Of a stretch of DNA of 29,664 nt, positions 23,247 through 29,664 are shown in pieces. The notes beneath the pieces were generated by a model, which was given only the letters and a program-made list of their open reading frames with translations, made no database searches and was not told the DNA's origin. Position numbers and translations under genes: made by a program. Origin of the DNA: Ardenticatenaceae bacterium (lineage in GTDB: Bacteria > Chloroflexota > Anaerolineae > Promineifilales > Promineifilaceae); the NCBI GenBank assembly GCA_020634495.1, contig JACKBR010000054.1:1-29664 (forward strand). Reading direction: 5' to 3'. The stretch's first letter is position 1, and each line of letters opens with the position of its first letter.

Positions 23247-23323
23247 GTTAGTAATTGGGTAATTGGTAATTGGGTAATTATGTCAATTACTAGTTACCCA
23301 ATTACTCAATTACAGTAATTTTT
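23247..23323. repeat. Reiterated GTAATTGG / CCAATTAC words filling a divergent promoter gap
   Basis: GTAATTGG-type words occur three times in the left half and their complements (AATTACTAGTTACCCAATTA) in the right half, so the region can form a long imperfect hairpin around TATGTCAA. The whole 77-nt space between the divergent tgt and RsmF-like starts consists of it, leaving no other room for promoters or ribosome sites. Confidence 0.8.
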
Positions 23324-24739
23324 ATGTCAACAAATCCTCAATCCCCCCCACCCGATTTCATGACCAAGATGGCCAATCTGCTGGGGGACGAATTTGCCCA
23401 ATTTGAGCAAAGCTACAACGCTGTGCCAGCCGTGGGGCTGCGGGTCAACACGCTCAAGCTGAGCGCGGCTGATTTTAGCACCCTTTCGCCGTTTGCGCTG
23501 AAAGCGGCTGGACGGCACGAACCCGCTGGCTTTTTGGTGACAGACGGCAGCAGGCCAGGCAGCCATCCCTACCACGCCGCGGGTTTGTATTATTTGCAAG
23601 AACCTTCGGCGATGGTGGTTGGTGGCCTGGCGGCAGCCAATCCGGGCGAACTGGTGCTGGATTTGGCAGCCGCGCCGGGCGGCAAGGCAACCCATTTGGC
23701 AGCGCAAATGCGGGGCAGCGGGCTGCTGGTGGCTAACGATGTACACACCGGTCGGGCGCGCCTGCTGGCGGAAAATTTGACCCGCTGGGGCGCAACCAAC
23801 AGCCTCATCACCAGCGCCGAACCGGAGCATCTGGTGGCGCAATTTGGCCCGATTTTTGACCGGGTGCTGGTGGATGCGCCGTGTTCAGGCGAGGGTATGT
23901 TCCGCAAGAGCGGGCCTTTTGATTGGAGCGAGGGGATGGTGCTGGCCTGTTCGCGGCGGCAAACGGCCGTTCTGCACACCGCCGCTCACTTAGTCAAACC
24001 CGGTGGACGGCTGGTGTATGCCACCTGCACCTTCTCCCCAGAGGAAGATGAGGCGGTGATTGCCCACTTTTTGCGCGAGTTTTCCCAATTTGAGCTGATT
24101 GATCCGCCGCGCTTTGCCGGTTTTGCTGCGGGACGGCCGTCTTGGGTAGAAGCAGATTTGGCCGATGACAATTTGCAAAAGTGCGTGCGCCTCTGGCCGC
24201 ACCAGTTCCCCGGTGAGGGGCATTTTGTGGCGGTGATGCAGCAAATCGAGCATGACAAACCCCAAGGGTTTTGGAAACCCTTGGGGTTTACGCCTCCGGG
24301 CAAGAAGGAATTGGCCGTCTGGCGGGCGTTTGCCGATGAGGTTTTGCAGGCAAAGTTTGACGAAGAGCGATTGTTGTTGGCGAACGGCCGTCTCTACCTG
24401 CTGCCCGAACTCGCTTTGGAAACTGGAAAATTACACCTCATTCGCTACGGACTGCTGCTGGGCGAAATTCGCAAAAGCTATTTTCGGCCAGACCATGCCC
24501 TGGCCCTGGCGCTCCAGCTGGAAGAGGCTGCCGACTGTGTTAACTTTGCCGCTGACTCTGACGAAATTGCCGCTTACTGGCAGGGGCTGGACTTTCCCAG
24601 CGCCGGGCCAGACGGCTGGCTGCTGGTGTTGGTGGATGGGTTTGCACTGGGCTGGGGCAAGCGAGTGAACGGCCGTCTCAAAAATCATTATCCGCGTGGC
24701 TTAAGAAGAAATAGAGATTGGAGAGTGGAGATTAGCTAA
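23324..24739 (+). CDS. RsmF-like 16S rRNA (cytosine-C5) methyltransferase
   Basis: This 471-residue NOL1/NOP2/Sun family enzyme has an N-terminal GLRVNTLK segment, SAM motif I VLDLAAAPGGKATHLAA (111-127), ANDVHTGRARLL, the first cysteine in VDAPCSGEGMFRK (C187) and the second, catalytic, cysteine in YATCTFSPEEDEA (C235). EGHFVAV follows. The C-terminal RNA-binding (PUA-like) part ends GWGKRVNGRLKNHYPRGLRR, very like RsmF/YebU (GLAKRIGSRLKNSYPREL). RsmF methylates C1407 in helix 44, two bases from G1405. An 11-residue insert KPQGFWKPLGF (312-322) between the domains is coded by a perfect palindrome. Other C5 sites (1400, 1404) cannot be excluded. Confidence 0.88.
   Translation: MSTNPQSPPPDFMTKMANLLGDEFAQFEQSYNAVPAVGLRVNTLKLSAADFSTLSPFALKAAGRHEPAGFLVTDGSRPGSHPYHAAGLYYLQEPSAMVVGGLAAANPGELVLDLAAAPGGKATHLAAQMRGSGLLVANDVHTGRARLLAENLTRWGATNSLITSAEPEHLVAQFGPIFDRVLVDAPCSGEGMFRKSGPFDWSEGMVLACSRRQTAVLHTAAHLVKPGGRLVYATCTFSPEEDEAVIAHFLREFSQFELIDPPRFAGFAAGRPSWVEADLADDNLQKCVRLWPHQFPGEGHFVAVMQQIEHDKPQGFWKPLGFTPPGKKELAVWRAFADEVLQAKFDEERLLLANGRLYLLPELALETGKLHLIRYGLLLGEIRKSYFRPDHALALALQLEEAADCVNFAADSDEIAAYWQGLDFPSAGPDGWLLVLVDGFALGWGKRVNGRLKNHYPRGLRRNRDWRVEIS
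24257..24289. repeat. 33-bp palindromic element inserted in frame in the RsmF-like gene
   Basis: AAACCCCAAGGGTTT (24257-24271) and AAACCCTTGGGGTTT (24275-24289) are perfect complements around a TGG loop. The element is exactly 11 codons (KPQGFWKPLGF), in frame, in the linker between the methyltransferase and RNA-binding domains. It resembles mobile palindromic elements that colonise coding regions. Confidence 0.85.
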
Positions 24740-24803
24740 CCGCGAAGAGCGCGGAGGGCACAGAGATTTTTTGATGCCTCTGCGTTCTCCGCGTCCTCTG
24801 CGG
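24737..24803. terminator. Imperfect hairpin spacer between convergent genes
   Basis: TAACCGCGAAGAGCGCGGAG and the following bases pair imperfectly with CCTCTGCGTTCTCCGCGTCC and TCTGCGGTTA. I count about 21 of 29 positions paired, with ATTTTTTGATG as the loop. The T-run lies in the loop rather than after the stem, so a terminator role for the two convergent genes is plausible but not proven. It is another spacer made of a reiterated word (CGCGGAG/CTCTGCG). Confidence 0.5.
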
Positions 24804-26114
24804 TTAAAGGGTGAGCAAACGGCCGTTCACATCCCCACTTTTCAGCGCGTTGCGAGTGTCCACAATAAGGGAGGCGTGTTGGGCAATGAGATCGTAGTCG
24901 AAGGCGGCGTGGTTGGTGACAATGACCACACAATCGGCCGCTTGCAGGGAAACGGCCGTAAGCGGCACAGATTCGCCAGCAAAATCATCCAGCTGTAAAA
25001 AAGGCACATGCGGATCATGGTAGCGAATTTCTGCACCCTGGGCATGAAGCAAATGGATAATGTCCAGCGCCGGGCTTTCGCGCATGTCGGCCACATTTGG
25101 CTTGTAGGCCACCCCCAGCAGCAGCACCCGGCTGCCGTTCACCGCTTTGCGAAACTCGTTTAACCCGGTGGCAATTTTGCTGACGGTGTAGGCGGGCATT
25201 GAGCTATTTACCTCGGCGGCCAGCTCAATGAAGCGGGCGGTGTAGTTAAGCGTGCGCAATTTCCAGCTGAGGTAGTGCGGATCGACGGGGATGCAGTGGC
25301 CGCCCAGGCCGGGGCCGGGATAAAAAGGCATGAAGCCATAGGGCTTGGTGGCGGCGGCCTCGACCACTTCCCACACGTTCAGCCCCAGGCGGTCGCACAT
25401 GAGCGCCACCTCGTTGACCAGGCCAATGTTGACGGCGCGGAAGGTGTTTTCTAGCAGTTTCACCATTTCGGCAGCGGCCGTACTGGAAACGGGCACGGGC
25501 TGGGCCACAATGGTGCTGTAGAGGGCAACGGCCGTTTCCTGGCAAGCTGGCGTCATCCCCCCAATCACTTTTGGCGTGTTGTAAACGGTGTAATCGGTGC
25601 GGCCCGGATCGATGCGCTCAGGTGAAAAAGCAAGGAAAAATTCTTTTCCGACGCGGTCGCCGTTGTGAATAAGCCGGGGCAAAATCACTTCTTCGGTGGT
25701 TCCAGGGTACGTGGTGGACTCTAACACCACGAGCTTACCGGTTGCCCCCACACGAGAGATGTTTTCCGCGGCGTCGATGATAAAAGAGATGTCTGGGTCT
25801 TTGGTTTTGCGCAGCGGTGTGGGCACGCAGATGGAGATGGCGTCGGTGTCAGCCAGTTGGTGGTAGTCGGTTGTGGGTTGGAGACGGCCGTTGGCCACCA
25901 GCGGGGCAACTTGGTCCGCAGGCACATCATCAATGTAGCTTTTACCCTGCTGTAATGCCTCAATTTTTGCCGTTGCTACATCCACACCCACAACAAGAAA
26001 TCCAGCCTGAGCAAAGGCCACCGCCAGGGGCAGACCTACGTAACCCAGGCCAACGATACCGATTTTGGCCTGTCGCGAATCAATTTTTTGTAGAAGCTGT
26101 GCTTTTCTTGGCAT
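24804..26114 (-). CDS. UDP-N-acetylglucosamine/UDP-hexose 6-dehydrogenase (WbpA/WecC type)
   Basis: This 436-residue nucleotide-sugar dehydrogenase oxidises C6 of a UDP-sugar to a uronate for surface polysaccharide synthesis. The NAD site is IGIVGLGYVGLPLA (18-31), with ICVPTPLRKTKDPD near 95, VLESTTYPGTTEE near 130, AFSPERIDPG at 162-171, EMVKLLENTFRAVNI with K219, and the active-site cysteine in GLGGHCIPVDPHYL (C274). The C-terminal UDP-binding domain follows (LGVAYKPNVADMRESPA). SPERIDPG and the PGPGLGGHCIPVDP form match the UDP-GlcNAc/ManNAc (WbpA/WecC/TviB) subgroup better than UDP-glucose dehydrogenase. No other polysaccharide gene is in the window. The promoter lies at 26153-26182. Confidence 0.9.
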   Translation of the reverse strand: MPRKAQLLQKIDSRQAKIGIVGLGYVGLPLAVAFAQAGFLVVGVDVATAKIEALQQGKSYIDDVPADQVAPLVANGRLQPTTDYHQLADTDAISICVPTPLRKTKDPDISFIIDAAENISRVGATGKLVVLESTTYPGTTEEVILPRLIHNGDRVGKEFFLAFSPERIDPGRTDYTVYNTPKVIGGMTPACQETAVALYSTIVAQPVPVSSTAAAEMVKLLENTFRAVNIGLVNEVALMCDRLGLNVWEVVEAAATKPYGFMPFYPGPGLGGHCIPVDPHYLSWKLRTLNYTARFIELAAEVNSSMPAYTVSKIATGLNEFRKAVNGSRVLLLGVAYKPNVADMRESPALDIIHLLHAQGAEIRYHDPHVPFLQLDDFAGESVPLTAVSLQAADCVVIVTNHAAFDYDLIAQHASLIVDTRNALKSGDVNGRLLTL

Positions 26115-26152
26115 AAGATGGCCATCATTCCTTTACATTGCAGAATGAATGG

Positions 26153-26182
26153 AGTATAGCGGGGAACGGCCGTATGGTTCAA
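26153..26182 (-). promoter_or_regulatory. Sigma70-type promoter of the UDP-sugar dehydrogenase with an octamer in its spacer
   Basis: On the minus strand, TTGAAC (26182-26177) and TATACT (26158-26153) are 18 nt apart. The palindrome ACGGCCGT (26166-26173) sits inside the spacer. Transcription would start near 26147, leaving a leader of about 33 nt before ATG 26114. Confidence 0.6.
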
Positions 26183-26301
26183 GGTACCATTCCGGCTATG
26201 GATGCAGTACCAAGTGTCAAGATCACGGCGTGACGTGATTGGCTACAAAATGTGTGCGGAGGAATTTTGCGCGACGAGCAGCAATTTGTGCCAATCCTGG
26301 A

Positions 26302-26667
26302 TCAAAAATCCTCGACCATCATTTGCAGGAAGCCAGATTGTTGGTAAATGTGGGATGTTGGCGGTTTAGTTAAGGATGAGCCGCTATGGGGATAGATAAT
26401 AATCTCGTTGTCATATTCATTTACAACAATTAACTGAAACGCTGGAAAGGTCTGCAAATGGGCAAGCAAAGCTACAGGTTGCCTTAAATCAAGCGTGTTC
26501 ATAATTACTAAGCACGGCCGGTATTGCCAAATTTGGGCAGCCAACGTTTGGGGCTCAGCCGGGTCAATCCGCCAGACGCGATGAGCAAATCTCTTTTTCA
26601 GGAGTTTTTCCAGCCCACTTGTAAATAAATTTTTCCTGCTGACTAACAGAATTCGTTTAAGACTCAT
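26302..26667 (-). CDS. Pseudo-receiver-like protein
   Basis: This 121-residue protein looks like a response-regulator receiver without a phosphorylation site. The start MSLKRILLVSRKNLFTSGLE mirrors the usual IRILLVDDHxLFxxGL of NarL-type receivers, with SRK in place of the acidic pair. CLVIMNTLDLRQP mirrors the phosphoacceptor loop, with N57 where Asp is expected. No output domain follows. The last third is divergent. ATG 26667 is chosen because GGAG lies at ribosome-binding distance; the longer frame to 26781 lacks a site. It is divergent from the histidine kinase/response regulator pair, so it may tune that system. This is inferred from resemblance only. Confidence 0.6.
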   Translation of the reverse strand: MSLKRILLVSRKNLFTSGLEKLLKKRFAHRVWRIDPAEPQTLAAQIWQYRPCLVIMNTLDLRQPVALLAHLQTFPAFQLIVVNEYDNEIIIYPHSGSSLTKPPTSHIYQQSGFLQMMVEDF

Positions 26668-26863
26668 AATCGCTCCGTTATCAAAAACAAGGTGGCGGCC
26701 CGTATTTTGGAGGTTCACAGTCCTTGTGGAGTAAGTGATTGAACCGGAACGAAAGTAACGTTTTATCTTTTTAGAAGGCAATCTCGCTGTTGGGTAATCG
26801 CATATTCTCTCATATGTATGATAGAATGTCCCTAACTCGTTTTTTCAGTTGATTGGGATCTAA

Positions 26864-26970
26864 GTACAAACAACAATAAATTAATGCTTGTAGCCGTAAC
26901 ACCTTACTGTGCCCAGGCAGCGCGGCAAGAATTCGCGGCTACGCACCCAACACACCTTGCTTGTTTGTAC
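26864..26970. repeat. 10-bp inverted repeat upstream of the histidine kinase
   Basis: GTACAAACAA (26864-26873) and TTGTTTGTAC (26961-26970) are exact complements about 87 nt apart, in the region between the divergent pseudo-receiver and histidine kinase genes. They could be paired operator half-sites or the base of a large RNA fold that leads into the next hairpin. Confidence 0.4.
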
Positions 26971-26975
26971 ATAGT

Positions 26976-27030
26976 ACTGAAGCAAACTTCATTTGACGGA
27001 GAATTTATGCGAAGATTTGCTTCAGTTTAA
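26976..27030 (+). promoter_or_regulatory. Hairpin with 7-codon leader ORF before the histidine kinase gene
   Basis: ACTGAAGCAAA (26976-26986) and TTTGCTTCAGT (27016-27026) form a perfect 11-bp stem, extended by CTTC/GAAG with one bulge. The loop holds GGAG (26998-27001) and ATG 27007. The encoded leader MRRFASV stops at 27028-27030, having been read through the right arm, 21 nt before the kinase ATG. Translating the leader would open the hairpin. This is the layout of a translational attenuator. Confidence 0.45.
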
Positions 27031-27051
27031 CTGTTTCGCCAAGTTAGGCTA

Positions 27052-28386
27052 ATGGCAAACCCAGACCGTATTTTAGCAATTCGTCATTTTGTTTTGACCT
27101 ATCGATGGCCTTTGGTCATTGTTATTGGGCTGGCCAATATTTCTTTTGAATGGGTGGAACATACTCAAGCCAACAGTTTGGAAGCCCGTTTTAGTTGGGA
27201 AGTTTTTTTGTTTGGGCTTTTTTACCCGCTGCTGGCGGGCTGGACGCTGACGCTTTTGTGGCGATGGGACAAAACTTTAATTGAACTGGCCCATTTTCAA
27301 TATCTTGAAAAACGTTTCACCCAAAAATTGGGGCAAGTGCCAGATTGGCAAGCGTTGCAAACTTTGCTGCCCGAACTGCTTTGCGATGTGGCTCCTTTTA
27401 AGGCTATCATTATCTTTATTCATGATCAGAACCACGATCATTTTGAAACGGCCGTTGAATGGCACCATCCCCACGAAAAACCCCTCAACATACCTGCTTT
27501 CTTAACCATAGACAGCCCTTCCACGCCAATTCCCTCTGAGCTGCATCCTATTGATAGAAAAATTTATCCTGAATTACCGCCAATTAATCAATATGCCGGT
27601 TACTGTTTGCCACTGGGCGTGGCCAATGTAACAACGGCGCTTGTTATGCTTTTCATTCGGCCGCCGGATAAGTTAAAAGCAGAACAAATTCGTGTGCTAA
27701 ATGACACCACTTCTACGCTGGCTTTGACGATCAATAATTTTCATCCCCTTGCAGCGCAGCCTGTGTGGCACGCGGCTACGTTAGCAGAACGCCAACGAAT
27801 GGCCCGACAACTCCACGACACCATTGCCCAGCACCTCAATTTGCTGCGCATGAAATTGCAAGGACTCAAGGGAGAAAAGGTGTTGGCAGAGGTTACGGCC
27901 GTTCGCGAAGAGCTGTCCCACATGAACGAGATTGCCGATCTGGCCTACAAGCAAATTCGCTCGGTGCTGCAAACATTACAAACGCCAACCGATTTAGTGG
28001 CCTCCATCAAAGAGCAAACAATTTCTATAGGCGAGATGGCCGATGTTGAAGTTGACTTTAAGCAAACGGGAAAAGCCGTGCCACTTGCGCCATACATCAG
28101 CCACGATGTGCTGAGCATCATGCGCGAACTGCTGCTGAACGTAGGCAAACATGCTCAGGCCCAGCAAATCTCCGTCACGCTTCAATGGACCCCAGAAATA
28201 TTAGAGCTTGTTGTGGCAGATGATGGCATTGGGTTTGACATCAATTCGATTCCAGCGGAGGGCCATTATGGACTCCTGATCATCCAGGAACGTGCCAAGG
28301 AAATAAACGGCCGTCTTCAAATAGAGTCCGCGCCAGGGCAAGGAACAATTGTTCACCTGCACCTTCCCATTTTCCAGAAGCCATAA
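27052..28386 (+). CDS. NarX/DegS/LiaS-type sensor histidine kinase
   Basis: This 444-residue kinase has two hydrophobic helices (about 19-31 and 51-70) anchoring it in the membrane, a GAF-like region at about 95-230, and a HisKA_3 dimerisation domain with phosphoacceptor H255 in ERQRMARQLHDTIAQHLN. The HATPase_c carries RELLLNVGKHA (N363), ADDGIGFD (389-396) and HYGLLIIQERA. HisKA_3 kinases pair with NarL/LuxR-type regulators, and such a gene follows 77 nt downstream. The extracellular loop between helices is only about 20 residues, so sensing may occur in the membrane or cytoplasm. ATG 27052 has only a weak ribosome site (TAGG). The leader hairpin at 26976 may control it. Confidence 0.9.
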   Translation: MANPDRILAIRHFVLTYRWPLVIVIGLANISFEWVEHTQANSLEARFSWEVFLFGLFYPLLAGWTLTLLWRWDKTLIELAHFQYLEKRFTQKLGQVPDWQALQTLLPELLCDVAPFKAIIIFIHDQNHDHFETAVEWHHPHEKPLNIPAFLTIDSPSTPIPSELHPIDRKIYPELPPINQYAGYCLPLGVANVTTALVMLFIRPPDKLKAEQIRVLNDTTSTLALTINNFHPLAAQPVWHAATLAERQRMARQLHDTIAQHLNLLRMKLQGLKGEKVLAEVTAVREELSHMNEIADLAYKQIRSVLQTLQTPTDLVASIKEQTISIGEMADVEVDFKQTGKAVPLAPYISHDVLSIMRELLLNVGKHAQAQQISVTLQWTPEILELVVADDGIGFDINSIPAEGHYGLLIIQERAKEINGRLQIESAPGQGTIVHLHLPIFQKP

Positions 28387-28463
28387 GCTAAATCGTAATT
28401 TTTATGCTGTAACCTATAGGAACTGTCCTTGGGTATCCTAATAATTTTTTGGCAGTTTGCAGA

Positions 28464-29093
28464 ATGAAAATAGTGCTGGTAGATGACCATCTTATATTCC
28501 GAGAGGGGGTGGCAGGTCTGTTGCATAGTCAACCCGGAATTCAGGTTGTCGGCATAGCAAGCACAGTTTCTCAGGCCATAGACCTGGTACAAACCCACAA
28601 GCCAGATTTGATTTTGATGGACTATATCCTACCTGACGGAACAGGTGTGGAGGCAACAAAAGCCATTTTAAGCCAGCAGCCAAATAGCAAAATTGTGTTT
28701 CTTTCTGTGCATGAAGATGATGAACACCTGTTTGCCGCTTTGCGCTGTGGTGCCATTGGCTATTTGCCCAAAAGCATTTCTTTTCAAGAATTATTGGCGT
28801 TTTTACGCGGCGTAGAGCGGGGCGAAGCAGCTTTAACCCGCCGCATGGTCACGCGAATGCTGAAGCAATTTTCCCATTCTGCCCCCCCACTTACAGCAAG
28901 TATAAACAAGCTAACCCCACGCGAAGTAGATGTACTCAGAGAACTAGCTGTTGGTATGACCAACAAAAATATTGCCCAAAAACTAGCCATTAGCGAAAAA
29001 ACAGTCAAAGCCCACGTGGGTAATATTTTTAAAAAACTGGATATCGACAACCGGCTAGAAGCAGCTGATCTGGCACGCCGCTACAATATTTAA
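28464..29093 (+). CDS. NarL/FixJ-family response regulator
   Basis: This 209-residue regulator has a receiver domain 1-120: acidic pair in VLVDDHLIFREG (D7, D8), phosphoacceptor D53 in LILMDYILPDG, S81 and K103 in YLPKS. A LuxR-type helix-turn-helix follows at about 148-206 (LTPREVDVLRELAVGMTNKN, then KTVKAHVGNIFKKL). ATG 28464 is preferred to the in-frame TTG at 28449 because the receiver begins directly with MKIVLVDD. It is the likely partner of the histidine kinase upstream. From here to the end of the window no ACGGCCGT octamer occurs. Confidence 0.94.
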   Translation: MKIVLVDDHLIFREGVAGLLHSQPGIQVVGIASTVSQAIDLVQTHKPDLILMDYILPDGTGVEATKAILSQQPNSKIVFLSVHEDDEHLFAALRCGAIGYLPKSISFQELLAFLRGVERGEAALTRRMVTRMLKQFSHSAPPLTASINKLTPREVDVLRELAVGMTNKNIAQKLAISEKTVKAHVGNIFKKLDIDNRLEAADLARRYNI

Positions 29094-29436
29094 GAATCCA
29101 TCCGCAAAGCCACAGGCTTGCAGTGAGCGCAGTCAAAGTAGGAAAAAGAAAATCAAGAGGCTGTGAACCTAAACACAAAATCTTCTGGGCACGCAGTGGC
29201 TAATAATTGGATAGGTATTAAGCTGTTTAGTTTGAACATTCGCTACAAAAAACTTGCTATCAACTAAAATCAACCTTTTTTAGCCCTTGGGTCTTAAGAC
29301 CATTCATTAGATTTCCTTTATGCTCTATTTATACTATAAACACTACTGTGTCCTAAAAACCATTCTGTAGGCGTATCATTTTCTAAAGTCAGGCAATCAA
29401 CCGAAGTACAAATAAGGAAAAATCCAAGGAACACCA
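29094..29436. other. Intergenic region, AT-rich, with a 12-bp palindrome
   Basis: No gene or terminator was seen in these 343 bases. They contain a short stem AAGCC/GGCTT (29107-29119), the perfect 12-bp palindrome GGTCTTAAGACC (29290-29301), and -10-like boxes (TATACT at 29330-29335) without a clear -35. AAGGA (29426-29430) serves the next gene. The palindrome could be an operator. Confidence 0.4.
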
Positions 29437-29664
29437 ATGAATTTTTCACGAACTTGGATAGCAAATGTTGGTTTATGGCCACGTATTGCCTTGGCAATTA
29501 GCCTCGGTTTTTTGACCTTGTTTACTGCCTTTACTTTACTCAGCGAACGTGCCCTGGAAGAAAGCGGCGAGCGCATTCTGGAAGAACGTTTAGCCATAAC
29601 CCAACTGGCAGCCCAACAAATAGATAATTGGTTGTTAGAGTCAATAGGTTTATTGCAACAAGCC
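29437..29664 (+). CDS. N-terminus of a membrane sensor-like protein (cut by window end)
   Basis: ATG 29437 lies 6 nt after AAGGA (29426-29430) and opens a frame that runs 76 codons to the window edge. The start MNFSRTWIANVGLWPRIALA leads into a TM helix (about 16-36, ISLGFLTLFTAFTLL) and a charged helical stretch (SERALEESGERILEERLAI, then TQLAAQQIDNW). This is the usual beginning of a receptor with an extracytoplasmic sensor domain, such as a histidine kinase or cyclase. No enzymatic domain is in view, so the class is a guess. Position after a two-component pair fits a signalling role. Confidence 0.6.
   Translation, partial: MNFSRTWIANVGLWPRIALAISLGFLTLFTAFTLLSERALEESGERILEERLAITQLAAQQIDNWLLESIGLLQQA

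Larger units (their letters stand above)
1601..28314. repeat. Dispersed HIP1-like palindromic octamer ACGGCCGT, at least 47 exact copies
   Basis: Exact copies start, among others, at 1601, 1887, 1993, 4179, 5815, 6635, 7458, 7559, 7722, 8895, 9345, 10361, 10497, 10532, 10900, 12099, 13038, 13806, 13861, 14604, 15726, 16594, 17013, 17772, 18384, 18673, 19378, 19472, 21323, 21422, 21557, 21624, 21831, 22419, 22706, 23963, 24133, 24384, 24669, 24819, 24952, 25528, 25884, 26166, 27448, 27895 and 28307. Most extend to AACGGCCGTT. Copies sit mainly in genes of both strands and are read in different frames (as TAV, NGR or RP), so selection acts on DNA, not on a peptide. No exact copy was found in 2001-4178, 4187-5814, 19480-21322 or 28315-29664. 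Confidence 0.9.

Noticed and set aside
1..29664. tRNA, rRNA, integrase/attachment site or prophage
   Set aside because: No cloverleaf-like or rRNA-like sequence and no recombinase or phage structural gene was seen on either strand.

Overview
The window looks like a chromosomal segment of an uncultured member of the Chloroflexota (Anaerolineae-like). This is an inference from gene style, not from a marker gene. The supporting signs are FHA/GAF sensor kinases, a kinase fused to an FGE-sulfatase domain, membrane-anchored NACHT NTPases, CPA2-TrkA antiporters, a secreted YVTN propeller protein ending in a short VFVPFF-type tail, and spacers filled with reiterated words. No rRNA, tRNA, CRISPR array or intact insertion sequence was seen. 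The strongest whole-window signal is the palindromic octamer ACGGCCGT (often AACGGCCGTT). I count at least 47 exact copies, where about 0.45 would be expected for an arbitrary 8-mer in 29.7 kb. It behaves like the cyanobacterial HIP1 element.

Layout. 1-1900: two toxin-antitoxin modules (DUF433/DUF5615-PIN, then HigB/HigA) bracketed by diverged direct repeats. 1899-2732 (-): a haloalkane-dehalogenase-like hydrolase. 2750-5340: a block where every recognisable reading frame is broken by indels (an unidentified minus-strand gene, an OsmC-like gene, a NUDIX-like gene and the 5' part of the next gene). It is either decaying DNA or a stretch of poor sequence. 5303-8923: a large secreted HExxH plus beta-propeller protein and a metal-dependent amidohydrolase. 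9002-11223: a membrane NACHT NTPase overlapping a short pyrophosphatase-family protein, closed by a terminator-like hairpin. 11388-17269: two tandem paralogous CPA2 antiporters and a predicted pseudokinase-TM-FGE-like protein. Convergent to this (17375-19831) is an FHA-GAF-GAF-PAS-histidine kinase. 20241-21257: a flavodoxin/pentapeptide-repeat fusion.

21254-24739 is an RNA-modification cluster: a homologue of the aminoglycoside-resistance 16S rRNA m7G1405 methyltransferases (ArmA/Rmt/FmrO), a divergent tRNA-guanine transglycosylase, and an RsmF-like 16S rRNA m5C methyltransferase carrying a 33-bp palindrome in frame. 24804-26114 (-): a UDP-GlcNAc-type 6-dehydrogenase with a recognisable promoter. 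26302-29093: a pseudo-receiver protein divergent from a NarX/DegS-type histidine kinase and a NarL-type response regulator. A hairpin containing a 7-codon leader ORF precedes the kinase. The window ends inside a membrane protein that begins like a sensor kinase.

The leading candidates for something undescribed are the HIP1-like octamer, the pairing of G1405 and (predicted) C1407 methyltransferase genes, the palindromic element inside a coding frame, the pseudokinase-FGE protein facing an FHA histidine kinase, and the flavodoxin-pentapeptide fusion.
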